Shown one piece after another: positions 24,515-35,130 of a stretch of DNA of 64,000 bases (position 1 is its first letter; every line of letters starts with the position of its first letter). A program made the position numbers and the translations under genes. Under the pieces are notes generated by a model. That model worked only from the letters and a program-made list of their open reading frames with translations. It searched no databases and was not told the origin of the DNA. Location of the stretch: the NCBI GenBank assembly GCA_029204225.1, contig CM055099.1:53580334-53644333 (forward strand), in the 5' to 3' direction. Origin of the DNA: Diphasiastrum complanatum. Taxonomy: Eukaryota > Streptophyta > Lycopodiopsida > Lycopodiales > Lycopodiaceae.

Positions 24515-26473
24515 TCATCCCACCCCTAATTTGTTGCAAGACCCACTACAACTTTTATTGGACGATGTCACTCCGCTTTGCATTGGCATCTTCGATCATC
24601 ACTTGGAAAACCGTAGATCCTCGTTTGCTTACATAAAACCAAGTGTTTATTGTCGCCAGTCTTTATCACAAAAACTATTTTTCACAAATTGTCGCAATTG
24701 GATTTAGAATGTCTTATTGCTACAAGTGGTTGACATTCTCAAAATTGGAGAGCTCCTAACAGCTTCACAACTTGCATGCTTGAGTGCTTTCCATGTGTCT
24801 CTTTGTTCAGTCACTTGTATTTGCCATTGACGGTTTCATCTTTGGTTTCTTGACAAATTCCATCTTTGGTTTCTTCTGGGAGGTTTGTATCCTCCATTTG
24901 CCTCTAGGTGTTTCCATGGTTATTCTCCTAGTTGAAGTTCTAGTCTTGTCGATGCTCTTTTCTGATAGGTAGCACAAATCTTGGTTATCAATCTCAAGGG
25001 GATAGACTCATCATCAAAAATTTGGTGGTAGAAATAGTTTCGGATGGACGGTTTGGTAATGGTGAGGAAACATGATGAAGGCTTGGTGACAAGGTGAAGA
25101 AACTAATAGTTCTACAATTGCAGCCTTGGACCCTTGCAATGTCGAGCTTCGACCACCACTTGCTGAGTGAGGAGCTTTCTTTATTTTTAGGTTCACGAAT
25201 GTCTTCATCTTTCATTTTCTGCAGCTCTTTCTTTTGATCTATTACTTTTGGATCTCTTTGGGCTTCATAAGAGGGGATTCAACTATCATTACTCCAGAGA
25301 GTTTCTTTTGATCAAGATCGATCTGACTCATCTGTTGTTTAAGTTTTGTCCTTTCCTCCTCAGTTTCTTTGCATTATTATTTTTTATTTCTTCGAGCTAC
25401 TTCGTCTGCTTTTGTAGATCTTTTTGGCTGAACAACCAATATAGGTGGTAGTTGGTCTCCACAAGACACTTGCAAAGATCTATCAGCTGCTTCGGTAAGA
25501 CTATCAAAACCTAGGAATTTCTCAGAATAATAATAAACTGATGATAAACAAACAGATCGAAGGGAGGGTGGTGGTGACAACGGTAGATGGTGTGGGCGAT
25601 AGACATGAGAATGGGCGCAGAAGTATGGCAAGAGGTTGGTTGAAGAAGGAGACTGATTTTCCAATGCTTGTGTTTCTCTTTTGGAAGGATCTTCGTCGTG
25701 ACTAGGGTACTTCTTCTGATCAAGTCACTTTGGATTGCCCATCTATCTTCTTAGCCTTGTCATTGTCGACTTTGGGTTTGTGACCTTGGCTGTCGATCTT
25801 GCTAGTGTTGTTGCTGGCAGCGTAACTGCTCCAGTGGATCCAAGAAAATCCACTCTCCCCCCCCCAAAAAAAAATCTGTTGGTGGGGATGTTGTTGTTGG
25901 TGACTATTCATGCTCAGGATTGGATCGGCGTGTGCAACACATAGTTGAAACTCGTTGAACATGTGACTGGACTAAAGATTGAACAAATTTTAACTAAATT
26001 TGTTTTGATCTTGCTGTAGTTGACTCAAGGAACAATATGACAATGAGGTGCAGGAATCAACTCTAACTTGTCATGGATTTCTCATAGTTTTCAAAAATTC
26101 GAAACTGTTGTACATGGTAATCTGAAGATGGATAGATGAATGAAAATGTGTTTAGGAGATGCTTTACAGAAGACTCTCGTGCAATAGCTATTCCTCATGC
26201 AAAAATCAGTCACAAAAAATAGGTGAAGAGAAACAAGGAAATAAACAAACGTGACTGATAGTGAGAACTGTATAGCACTTGTCGAACAAAACTTGCATTC
26301 ATCGACATTGATAATTCACTTTGACACGTGCAAGTTTGCATTGGTTGTAGAGTAATGAGACGTACTCTGATATGCCCTTGTCAAAACAAGCCAAGGTTGG
26401 GGACACTAACATCTATCATCATGAATAACAGATGTTGTAAGATATAGCGTGAGATGTAGGTATGGTTGAGGTA
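24515..26473. other. Internal region without recognisable genes
   Basis: Frames of 60-95 codons on both strands carry no family motif. A minus-strand frame at 25962-25720 is Gln/His- and Ser-rich then Lys-rich. A poly-C/poly-A patch lies at 25855-25873. If the 23-30 kb element is one unit, this is where pol would be expected and is missing. Confidence 0.45.
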
Positions 26474-28099
26474 CTATGTCCTGAGGACCTCATCGAACAA
26501 GAGATTCAGAACCGAATCTCTAAGTGGATTTCCGAATCCTAGATTTGTTGTGTATTGGCACATTGGAAATCTTATCTTCATGTGGAGAGAAATAGATTTG
26601 AGTTTGTAGAAGGGGAGAAAAATTGTCAATTCCCTATGGAGGTTGCTCTTGGTTGGACATTGTAGCAGATGACGGAACATCGGTTTCACTTTCTTTCGAC
26701 AAGGACTCATTTCATATTGTCTTTTTTCATTATGGAACTGGTGTATTGGATGGTGATGTAGTAGAAGTTTACAAGAAACTTCTCGATTGAGCAGCAGGTT
26801 TTTGGTTGCTATGGTGCTCGTGTTGTTGTCATGAAGATCCTATTGTGATTCATAGCTAACGTGACGAGCAGGTAGGGTCTTAGCGTGTTGCTTTGGATAG
26901 TCTTTGAAACTGTATTTTCTTATACAGTCGGGACACTCAGGATGGTACTTGGTCTTGACTGGACAATCAACCATGAAGTGGCCAGTTTTACCATAGATGA
27001 AGCATCTGGTGTGCAGTGGCCCTTGTATAACTGCATAGCCATCTTGTATGGCTAGTGGGTCTGGACTTTCTGGTGGATAGTCAGGATAAGGCAAGACATT
27101 TCCAGGTTGGGATGGGTGTTCTTCATATTGTTGAATTGTATGTGCTTGGATAGGTCGATATGAAGGACAAGCATCAACAGGACGCGTAGCCCAACAGTGT
27201 GGGCACCATATTGTTTTTTGTCTATAAGGTACCTATGCAGGGTTTGACTGACCAGGCATACTGCCTTGGATAGACTTCAAGGTAGCTTGAAACTCATTGG
27301 TGAGTTTCTCCATCTGAAGTTGGTGTTGCTTATTAAGCAACGCCAGCTGTGATTTCCAAAGCTGATCTCGGGTGTCCTCGATCGGCTTCGACTCATGGAC
27401 AGGAGCACGTGGTGCTTGCCTTTCCCTAGATTCGTCAATATCTGATCCTTCGTCTTCTTCCTTGATGGCATCAGACATAGCTAACTTTAGGCTCGTATAT
27501 TCATCATTGGATTTAAGCTCACGTCTAATCCATCTTGGAAGATTGACTAAGAACCAGATGATGGGCATCTGTTCGGAGGGTTGTTCCTGTACTTGACTTT
27601 TGAATGGCTTGAAGCGTTTGATTAAGGCCTCCTTCAAGAGTGACCAATCATGTTTATCTTCACGATCAAGGTTAAAAAACCATTCTCGTGCTCGATCGAT
27701 CATGGTCATCGAGAAGAGTTGAATCATGGCGTCGAGTGATGTCTCGCCATATACATCACATGCATTCGCAAAGATTTGCAAAAATCTTTGAGGGTCCGAA
27801 CTACCGTCAAACTTTGGTAGATCTAGTTTGGGTGTACGTCTTTCAAGATGAGCTCCGTGGGTAGCAAGGACTCCATTAAGGTTGGTTCTGGCCTGTGAGG
27901 GGTCAGCACCATAAAGACGGGGTCGTGCGTGTGAAGACTCAGCTCTATTAGGTTTTTGTCCATTGAATGAGCTTGTGGATGGCTCTTGGAGTTTGGCTCT
28001 CATTCGGTAGAACCTACGACGTCTGATTTGTTCAGCTACAGGGGACCTGATCTCGTATGGATAATCTTCTGGGATGTCAGGATCTGTATTGTCGGCCAT
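26474..28099 (-). pseudogene. Retroelement gag with CCHC knuckle
   Basis: The minus frame opens at 28099 (MADNTDPDIPEDYPYEIRS) and runs in one frame for 542 codons to 26474, broken only by TAG at 27233-27235 and TAG at 26840-26842. The Retrotrans_gag core at about residues 95-190 has LPKFDGSSDPQRFLQIFANA, MIQLFSMTMIDRAREWFFNL and LIKRFKPFKSQ. A helical Gln/Leu-rich stretch follows (residues 250-285), then after the first TAG a C-P-H-C patch and a knuckle CFIYGKTGHFMVDC (27004-26963), again with Tyr in place of the second Cys. The part below 26840 has no motif I recognise and may not be coding. Gag coats the element RNA. The 288-codon first segment is intact. Confidence 0.75.
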
Positions 28100-28591
28100 T
28101 GGGTATTGTTGTGTCTTTTTTGTGTTGGATATGTGTTTCTGGTGTTTTTGAATTTTTTTTAGGGTTTTTGGTGTTTTTTTGGATTTTTAGGGTGTTGAAG
28201 GAAGTGAAGGTGGAGACTCAGTATAAAAAGGGCTATCTATTGGTATGAGTGTTGTTTGTTTTAATAAAATTTCTTGTTTTTTTTTTCAAGCTTAAAGCTG
28301 TTGCGAAGATGGTGGTTCGGTCAAAATGGCAATCAGAGGTGTTGATCAAAAGTTATGGTCCGGTCGAGATGGGTGTTAATTGCTCTGGTCAAGCTTTGAC
28401 CTTATTGCTTCGGTTGAGATCTGATTGAATCCCTCCGGTCGAGATTTGTTCGCTGCCTTCGGCTCCGGTCGAGATCACTTTGGCTTCGGTCGAGATCTGA
28501 ACGGGCACTTCGGCTTCGGTCGAGATCTGAGAGGGCACTTCGGCTGAGACTTTAGCGGACACTTCCGTCCAGACTTTAGTGGACGCTTCAG
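28100..28591 (-). repeat. Leader with degenerate 24-30 bp repeats
   Basis: Between the gag start and the octapeptide frame. The right part (28385-28591) repeats CTTCGGTCGAGATCTGA-type units, a diverged extension of the tandem array to its right; the minus frame 28634-28389 shows this as EVPxQISTEA-like repeats. The left part is T-rich (28128-28285). Confidence 0.6.
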
Positions 28592-29215
28592 TCAAGATTT
28601 CAGGGAGCACTTTGATCGAGATCTCAGCGAACACTTTGGCTGAGATTCCAGTGTGAGCTCCGGTTGAGATTTTACTGAGAGCTCCGGTTGAGATGTGACC
28701 GTGAGCACTGGTTGAGATTTTACTGAGAGCTCCAGTTGAGATGTGAGAGTGAGCTCCGGTTGAGATGTGAGCATGAGCTCCGGTTGAGATTTTACTGAGA
28801 GCTCCGGTTGAGATTTGAGCGTGAGCTCCGGTTGAGATTTTACTGAGAGCTCTGATTGAGATTTGAACGTGAGCACTGGTTGAGACTTTACTGAGAGCTC
28901 TGGTTGAGATTTGAGCGTGAGCTTCGGTTGAGATTTTACTAAGAGCTCCGGTTGAGATGTGAGTGTGAGCTCCGGTTGAGATGTGATCGTGAGCTCCGGT
29001 TGAGATTTTAAATATTTTTTTTTTTGATGCACCTGCGTTGCGTCAGTCAAGATGGTAAGAGAGAGAGGCTCGACTGAGATGGAAGAGAAGGTGTTCGGTT
29101 GAGACGTGAGACAGGGTGCTCGGCTGAGATGGTGACGAAGGGAGGTGGAGACGATGGGTAAGCTATGGGTAGAGAATGATGTAGAAGGAGCTGAGGATGT
29201 ATGCAGGGAGGGCAT
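28592..29215 (-). CDS. Octapeptide-repeat protein in LTR leader
   Basis: An uninterrupted 207-codon frame starts ATG 29215 and stops at 28592. The first 70 residues are Ser/Pro/Thr/His-rich. Residues from about 72 to the end are 17 tandem copies of an eight-residue unit, consensus SQPEL(T/S)(V/L)K, encoded by a 24-base DNA unit (CTCCGGTTGAGATTTTACTGAGAG and variants on the plus strand, 28598-29005). The copies drift in sequence yet no stop or frameshift has appeared over more than 400 bases, unlike the stop-ridden surroundings. A unit length divisible by three protects the frame by itself, so selection is not proven. It lies between the presumed primer site and gag of the 23-30 kb element. 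No family recognised; no signal peptide or membrane segment. Confidence 0.5.
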   Translation of the reverse strand: MPSLHTSSAPSTSFSTHSLPIVSTSLRHHLSRAPCLTSQPNTFSSISVEPLSLTILTDATQVHQKKKYLKSQPELTITSQPELTLTSQPELLVKSQPKLTLKSQPELSVKSQPVLTFKSQSELSVKSQPELTLKSQPELSVKSQPELMLTSQPELTLTSQLELSVKSQPVLTVTSQPELSVKSQPELTLESQPKCSLRSRSKCSLKS

Positions 29216-29336
29216 GGAGATGGTGTGTGCAGGTTGTTCTGAGCTATGAACGGATCTGGAGACATTTCAGATTGCGTGCATGGTTCCGATCAAAGATAAT
29301 CTTGCAACATATGCCATTTCAAAATGTGAGTGATGC

Positions 29337-29354
29337 AAGCGGCAACGGGTCAAA
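29337..29354 (-). promoter_or_regulatory. Primer-binding-site candidate (tRNA-Asp type)
   Basis: Immediately inside the LTR the minus strand reads TTTGACCCGTTGCCGC, sharing the CCGTTGCCG core with the TGGCGCCGTTGCCGGGG primer site of many plant gypsy elements. Its position next to the LTR supports minus orientation; the match is partial. Confidence 0.42.
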
Positions 29355-29867
29355 TGTTGACAGATCCCCTGCTCTAGAGGACATGTTGTTTACTTTTCTG
29401 CTTCTTGCTTACAGATCTATTTCTTGCCTATTACCAGGCTCGTTTGGGCATTACTTGACTGTTTTTTATGTGTTACAATGCCCAGGCCAGGCAAAAATGG
29501 ACTGAATAACTCTGTAGTATAGATTTTCTTTTGTCCTGCCTGTCAGAGGACAACTCAGGGATGTCACTCTTGAATGCACTTACATTCTACATGGATGCAA
29601 GCCAAGAATGCTCATTCACAAATCAGCATGCAAACCAATGAATGTTTTACAGATTCTATAGCTACCTACACTTAAAACGGACTGAAATTAGAGCCTACAC
29701 TACATTAACACTGAGCTACCTTGCATAACTTGACAAAAACAAGAAACAAAACTAATCTACAGCATGTTAGAAGTCCAAGAATCAAGAAACTAACCAGCCT
29801 TTTGATTCTTGGACATCCCAAGAACATCAAGAACTGGATTGTACAGAGATATGCAAGAATCACACCA
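29355..29867 (-). repeat. LTR copy A2 (5' LTR of minus element)
   Basis: Partner of 23346-23859. Same termini, with scattered substitutions, many of them C/T or G/A (for example CAGGCTAGGTAG against CAGGCCAGGCAA), which points to divergence after insertion. Confidence 0.8.
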
Positions 29868-29957
29868 ATTCCCCAACCATCTTGGTTCCTAGATGGCTGA
29901 CAGTGAATAGTCAGTTCCCCAACAATCTTGGTTTATAGATGGCCAACCGTGAATAGT
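29866..29957. repeat. 46-bp tandem duplication
   Basis: CA(A/G)TTCCCCAAC-ATCTTGGTT and the following GATGG...GTGAATAGT recur at 29866-29911 and 29912-29957, right at the outer edge of LTR copy A2. Confidence 0.75.
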
Positions 29958-31329
29958 CAAGAACTGTATGTTCCAATGGGTTATCATAGACACCAAGAAA
30001 TGTTGCTCCTAAGTGCAAACTGGTTGCCAGAATGACTGATAGTTGTGCATGATCCAAAGTAAGCTCATGCAGTTTACGGACAACTTGATATCAGCTTCCT
30101 CATCAGTCTTCTACAAACTGTGTTTAGCAAGTTTCAATTGACCAAGCAGCAGAGACAACATCCTTCTATAGCTCCATAGTAGACAACAATGACAGCTCTA
30201 GTTCAATGATGGCTCTTGAACGATAATCAGACATCTATTCTCAATGGGTCCTCATATAAGTGATGGAGTTAACTTTTGCTCAAATCAGTCCTAGGATTTG
30301 GAATTATTCTCACTCAGAATATCCATTGCTAATAACGATTTCTCAGTGGATTTAGTAGCTTGGTAACAAAGCTCTCACTCTCTCATAGACCGTTGTTTGA
30401 TATTCAGTATTCAAACATCTGTGAAATGCACTCAATTAATGTATTGAAAGTAAAAAACCCATAATGCTGGCAGGAATGCGTACAAGTCATCATGCAAAAC
30501 TTCCTTATAATCATTGAAAAGTCTATACTCAGAACTGCACATATGGATTAGTGCTTTGATGGGAGTCATCATGAAATTTAGTTATCTCATCACTATATAG
30601 AGACAAATACAAGTATACTGAGAATCCATACTTCAAACATGACATAAGATCAGTACGGACCAGTACTCTTAATACAACTGCTTAAATGCATGGTGAGCAC
30701 TCCCATAGAGATCGATTGAAGGTAATCTCTCAGTTTCACATCAAAGAAGTGATGTCTGCTCAGACCCTAAGCTCATAGAAATAGGCTCCCAGCTGGCAGA
30801 CTCTTGCTGATAGCCATGCTCAACTGCCTCTCAATTGGTATCTGGCTCAAGTGACTCATGTAGTCAGTTCATGTTGATCCAATAATGCACTCATAACCAT
30901 AGCTTTCACTTCATAGAATCATAGAATCGGATATTGGTCAAAGGTGGCTACTCAGACCTGATAGGTGCTGCTCAATCCAACCATGCTCATGTAAGTACTG
31001 AAACAATGGTCTCTTGAGATGATCGCACCATAAACTGAAACTCCACTGAAAACTAAGTGGTATTCGCACTATGAGGATGGTCAATGACGATAGTTCTCAG
31101 TTGCAGTAGTAGCGATGGAATGCCTCAAATCTTTCATGAAGGATAGAGAGCAACATGGTGATACTTCTGTGAGTCAACACACATTCAGAGGATGCTCACG
31201 CTGTCAGCTAGGATTTATCTCCCTATCCCGTCCGTCGGTGATCATGATCTATCAATCGCTCAGCATGCAGCTTCCACAAATCTCAATCAAAGTAGTTATA
31301 GCAGCAACGCTGGTCAATCAGAATTCCCC
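29958..31329. other. No recognisable gene
   Basis: Stop-rich on both strands. It separates LTR copy A2 from the inverted repeat B copy 2. No motif noted. Confidence 0.4.
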
Positions 31330-31978
31330 TGTTGGCTGATTTTATCGAATCCCCAAGATACTTGAACAGAGCAACTCAAGAGAACCTCTCACCTTAGACC
31401 GAGGAGGTCTCTGAGAAGACGAGACTAATGAGGACTAAGAGCCGAGTATGAGAGCCGAGAAATGCTAGTTAGTAATAACAAGCAATAACTGTGTAAGCCT
31501 CATGGTGAATCTCGGAAGTGGAATGACCATGTAGGAACCAGTATTTCTAAGCAAATGTAATAAATGCAAGTAGACCCCTCTTAAAGAAAGTAGAGTGAGC
31601 CACCTTTTGATGGTGACCTCTAGTGGGCAATATTCCACTTGTAATTTGTGAAATGTGGAAATTCCACTAGGATGACACCTAAGGAGCTCTCTTGCTTATT
31701 TAAGAGACTCCCTCTTTGTGAAGAGGAGCTTTTTGCATTGTATCTACTCCATTCTTAATAAGAAGGTTTTCCATGAGTTTGATGCTACACTAAGCTCCTT
31801 GATCATGATGGTTTTCTTGAGTGATGCCCCTATGATCATGCCCTTCCATTCATATTGTGTGTGGTTGTGGGTTTAGAGTGGATTAGTTTTCTTGCTTTCC
31901 TAGTTGTGGATTAGATTTCTTGTTTTCTTGTGGATTAATGTAGGAGCCAGCATTCAAGTAGACTAAAAAGGCTGGATC
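31330..31978 (+). repeat. LTR-like repeat B, copy 2 (inverted)
   Basis: The plus strand runs TGTTGGCTGATTTTATCG to AAAAAGGCTGGATC and matches the complement of 23862-24514 along its full length. Flanks differ on both sides, so copies 1 and 2 are the same repeat inserted in opposite orientation about 6.8 kb apart. It carries TTATTTAAGAGACTCCC near 31696 and CTTAATAAG near 31754. Confidence 0.75.
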
Positions 31979-33052
31979 GTGCACTCTCATGACTACTTAA
32001 AGGGAAGGAGTGTCCTTATCGAGTACTTTGGGAAAGGGTCATATAATACAACCATAATTCACTACCTAATGACAATAAGCATCAAGAATGTTTCATCCAA
32101 GCCCTCCCATAGGTCCTAATATTCCGTATACTGCCACACCTTATCTGTATATCACCATCCTTACAGGTCTAAAAATAATGTACCAACAACGGATTGTGTC
32201 CATCTTTGGTGCCGCTAGATTAGCAGAGATCCTAGCAAGTCCAGAGCCCTGCATATTACCGCTGCTTGACTGTGGTAGGACTAGGGATGTCTGTATTCTG
32301 ATCCGCTTCTAGAAATGTCAAAAGCCCACACATGCATAGAGGTTTATGTGAATGATTATTGAATGAGGAGTGTTAGTTATATTGAGAGCTTGACATGTCA
32401 GAGAAACAATCAACTAGTATATAGCTTACACCTCAAACCCAAGGAGGTATTGTCCCATAGTTAGAATAATAGAACGAACTTCAATAGAACTGATATCATT
32501 AGACACCACCATTGGAATTGTAAGGGCTTGGGATTTAGCCACTGAAGTTGATAATGAGGGATTTAGAGTCAAAACATTCGTGTACATCAGAATGAACGAC
32601 TCATGGATCTTGGTAGCAACACGCTCCATAGAACTTCAAAGTGCTATTAGGACGAGATCTGGGCCTGGATTGTTATGACCGGGTTAGGATTGCGAGAGCT
32701 ACCTCTATCAGGTGACTTCTGCCAGTTGAGTAGAAATGGAAGGGTTTATCATTATTTCTATTCCAGGGATTTTTATAGACATCTCCTAGTTGGAGATAAA
32801 TTGTTTAGAGTTAGGCATAATGCTGACTGTAGTTCCCTTATAGTCTATGAGTTGAGTGAAGATTCTATGTCGAAAAATTTAGGAGGATCCTTTACCCAAT
32901 ATACTAAATTGCATCTAGGGATTTCCGATCCATTGCCAGAGTATGTGTTAGAGAACTTAAATGATATCATCAAGGATTCTGGAAGAGATCCTCGAGAAGA
33001 ATACGAGAGGGAAGTAGCTCTGGAACTTCGCAAGCGAGCAAGATATCGTTAG
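31979..33052 (+). pseudogene. Decayed coding frame, family unknown
   Basis: From 32088 one frame reads protein-like (NIPYTATPYLYITILTG, YQQRIVSIFGAARLAEIL, then SIELISLDTTIGIVRAWDLA and MNDSWILVATRSIELQSAI) to about 32680, crossed by TAG and TGA stops only; each is one C-to-T step from CAG or CGA. A second, intact frame of 125 codons follows at 32675-33052 (motifs YSRDFYRHLLVGDKLFRVRH and YTKLHLGISDPLPEYVLENL), ending basic. The start of the first frame has a relative on the minus strand at 36720-36530. I do not recognise either frame; repeated occurrence next to LTR-like sequence suggests mobile rather than host origin. Confidence 0.4.
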
Positions 33053-33084
33053 TGCAAGTCATGAGTTTCAAGAAGACGTGAGGA

Positions 33085-33462
33085 AGTCAGTATAACCCTT
33101 CATAGGCTATGTTTCTAGAGGCCAGGAAAACCTCTAATAGCTATAAAGGTACGTCTTGGTCAATAGAACACATCAGGGATCCCCTGGTTAGTTTTATATT
33201 TGGGATGTGTATGACCATTCTCATAACAACATGACACTGAATATATAGTGGTGCTGTATCCTGCTATGTTGTTTTCCCCTTAGCTTTGATCCCCTGAGTG
33301 GAAACTGCCCTATCGTTTTGGTGTGTCTGTCGGGAGTGACTTGATAAGGGAATATTGCTTGAAGGGTACTCATATTATCAATGGTCTACAAATTTCATGT
33401 GTCTAGGATTGCAAGTGTTGAGGATGATTTTGTTGTTTAGACCGTTAGTCGCACACGTAGCA
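33085..33462 (+). repeat. LTR-like repeat end, copy 2
   Basis: Matches 740-1286 in two blocks and ends CGCACACGTAGCA at 33462. A primer-site-like motif follows immediately. Confidence 0.5.
33316..33336 (+). promoter_or_regulatory. Primer-site-like motif, first copy
   Basis: TTTTGGTGTGTCTGTCGGGA resembles the gypsy primer site TTTTGGCGCCGTTGCCGGGG with several C-to-T changes. The same motif recurs 147 bases to the right. Confidence 0.35.
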
Positions 33463-33483
33463 TTTTGGTGCGTCTGTCGGGAG
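33463..33483 (+). promoter_or_regulatory. Primer-site-like motif, second copy
   Basis: TTTTGGTGCGTCTGTCGGGA directly follows a CA terminus of the LTR-like repeat, the expected place for a primer-binding site. Confidence 0.42.
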
Positions 33484-33487
33484 CTAC

Positions 33488-34204
33488 TTAAAAGTGGTCA
33501 TTGATTGCTTGAAAGAAACCAACAAAAAATACATTATGAAGACATTTCCATTTCCTTGAATTCATAGTCAATGTAATTTTACAAGGAAAACATGCTTTGC
33601 TATCTATTAAGGCATCACACTCAACTAGTATTGCCTTAATCCACCTTTGAGATACAAAAATCTCTTCAAAGCAAAATAGTTCTTCATAAGATGTCATGAG
33701 AGCATAAATGGAACTATTTTCATTTTGTGATTGCTACTCCTTAATCTTTCTTGGTTTCTCTTGGATCATAACAATAAATTTGAACTTTTCTAAAGTTCTA
33801 AGCAAAATGCTTTCCAAGGACATGAAATAAATCCAAGTGACATTAATGAAAGTGACATTTATCTTTGCTTCTTGAACCAAAAAATTCACTTCCAAATTCA
33901 AAACTTCAAAAGGTTTGAAATGTGTGATGATGGACTTTTGAAGACAAATCTTATAAGTCCTTGTGAGACTCCAAGCCTCATGCATCTTTCCTCAAAGGAA
34001 ACACCTCTCTTTGGATTTGTCCTTCTTTCCTTTGCACTTTGAAATTGAAGCTCCATCCTTCACCTCGCCCCCCTTGATTTGGTTCTCCTTGGATGGATTG
34101 GTCTTTATTTTGTAGCATCTTGAGACAAAATGATCTCTCTTGCCACAAAGGTTGCATTTAGGATCCTTACTTGCCTCCAATAGGTTGCCACCTATTGATG
34201 CCAT
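33488..34204 (-). pseudogene. Copia gag/RT fragments
   Basis: Minus-strand remains of a copia element. A gag piece at 34204-33992 has an intact-looking knuckle CNLCGKRDHFVSRC and a Lys-rich tail. An unassigned Ile/Phe-rich frame lies at 33985-33734. The start of RT is at 33697-33488, with SYEEL, RWIKAILVECDALIDSKAC and a KW-like block, matching the N-terminal RVT_2 pattern. Protease, integrase and most of RT are missing, so large deletions have occurred. It belongs with the LTR and primer site at 36.0 kb. Confidence 0.6.
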
Positions 34205-34419
34205 GATGAGGAAGTAAAACCTAGTGATATGACTTTTTAAAATGTAATTTGTGACTCACAAGAAACTAGATTTGAAGACATTCAACAATCTAGAAGGATC
34301 TACACAAGATCTAGACCACAAATTTTGAATCATATCTCTTTCAACCTAGTCAATTGGAAACTAATCTTTGCTTTGATCACTAAGACAAAAACACTCTATC
34401 AAATCACAAAAATCAGATC

Positions 34420-35130
34420 CAAACACCCCTATTGGACTCAACAAATACCAATGACCCTTCCTCTTGAGAGTTGGAATGGATTTGAAAAGATTTGATACCT
34501 AGATTTTTCTTTTCTCTTGACTAGTTCACTCAACTTTTGAGATTCTTGAACAAAGTATGGGTTTTGTTTCAAATACTTGAAAAACAAACTTAGTCACTTC
34601 TTTTGGACTCACTCTTGACCCAAATAATCTCACTCTTGAGATTTGGATTGAATTTGATTTGATTTGACAACAAATTAAACAACTAATTTTCACAAAAAAA
34701 GGATCTACACTAGATAACAAAAACTTGACATTTATACTTGATTCAAACACACAAAGATCAGATCCAATCACAACTTTTGGAATCCCTCTTGACCCAAAGA
34801 ATCTCACTCTTGAGAATTGGAATGGACATGAAATGATTTAATAACAATCTATGTCAATAATTTTTCACCAAGCTTAAGAAATAGACATCTAGAGATTCAC
34901 AAAGATCCCAATCATGTATGAACACTCAAATATGGACTCCTCCCTATTCTAGACTCCCAATGGGATCACAACTTGACCCTCACACTCTCACAAAGAAAGT
35001 CGAATAGAACTTATTTGAGTTTCATACATATAATGTCAAAATTTTGCTCAAAAAATTGAATACATTCACCCCTATTGGACTCCACCAAGTACCAACGACT
35101 CTACCTCTTTAGAGTTGGAATGAAATTCAA
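34420..35130. repeat. Imperfect tandem repeats, about 165 bp
   Basis: Five diverged units share a core of a TTGGACTC-like start, a CTCTTGAGAGTTGGAATGGA-like middle and GATTTGA/GATTTA: near 34435, 34605, 34775, 34935 and 35065. They occupy the untranslated leader between the copia primer site (36009) and the gag remnant. No coding potential. Confidence 0.55.

Larger units (their letters stand above)
23346..29867 (-). mobile_element. LTR retroelement with gag but no visible pol
   Basis: Two direct 514-bp repeats that begin and end as LTRs flank 5.5 kb. Reading minus, the order is 5' LTR (29867-29355), a primer-site-like CCGTTGCCG motif, an octapeptide-repeat frame (29215-28592), gag (28099-26840), then about 2.9 kb without any pol motif that I can find, including a second LTR-like repeat (24514-23862), and the 3' LTR (23859-23346). 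I found no target-site duplication at the outer ends, so this could be one element with an insertion or two independent LTRs. A gag-only layout resembles the non-autonomous TR-GAG or LARD class of plants. Confidence 0.55.

Noticed and set aside
32440-32680. Viral movement-protein-like reading of the 32-kb frame
   Set aside because: The wording is only loosely suggestive and no polymerase or coat motif accompanies it; not supported.
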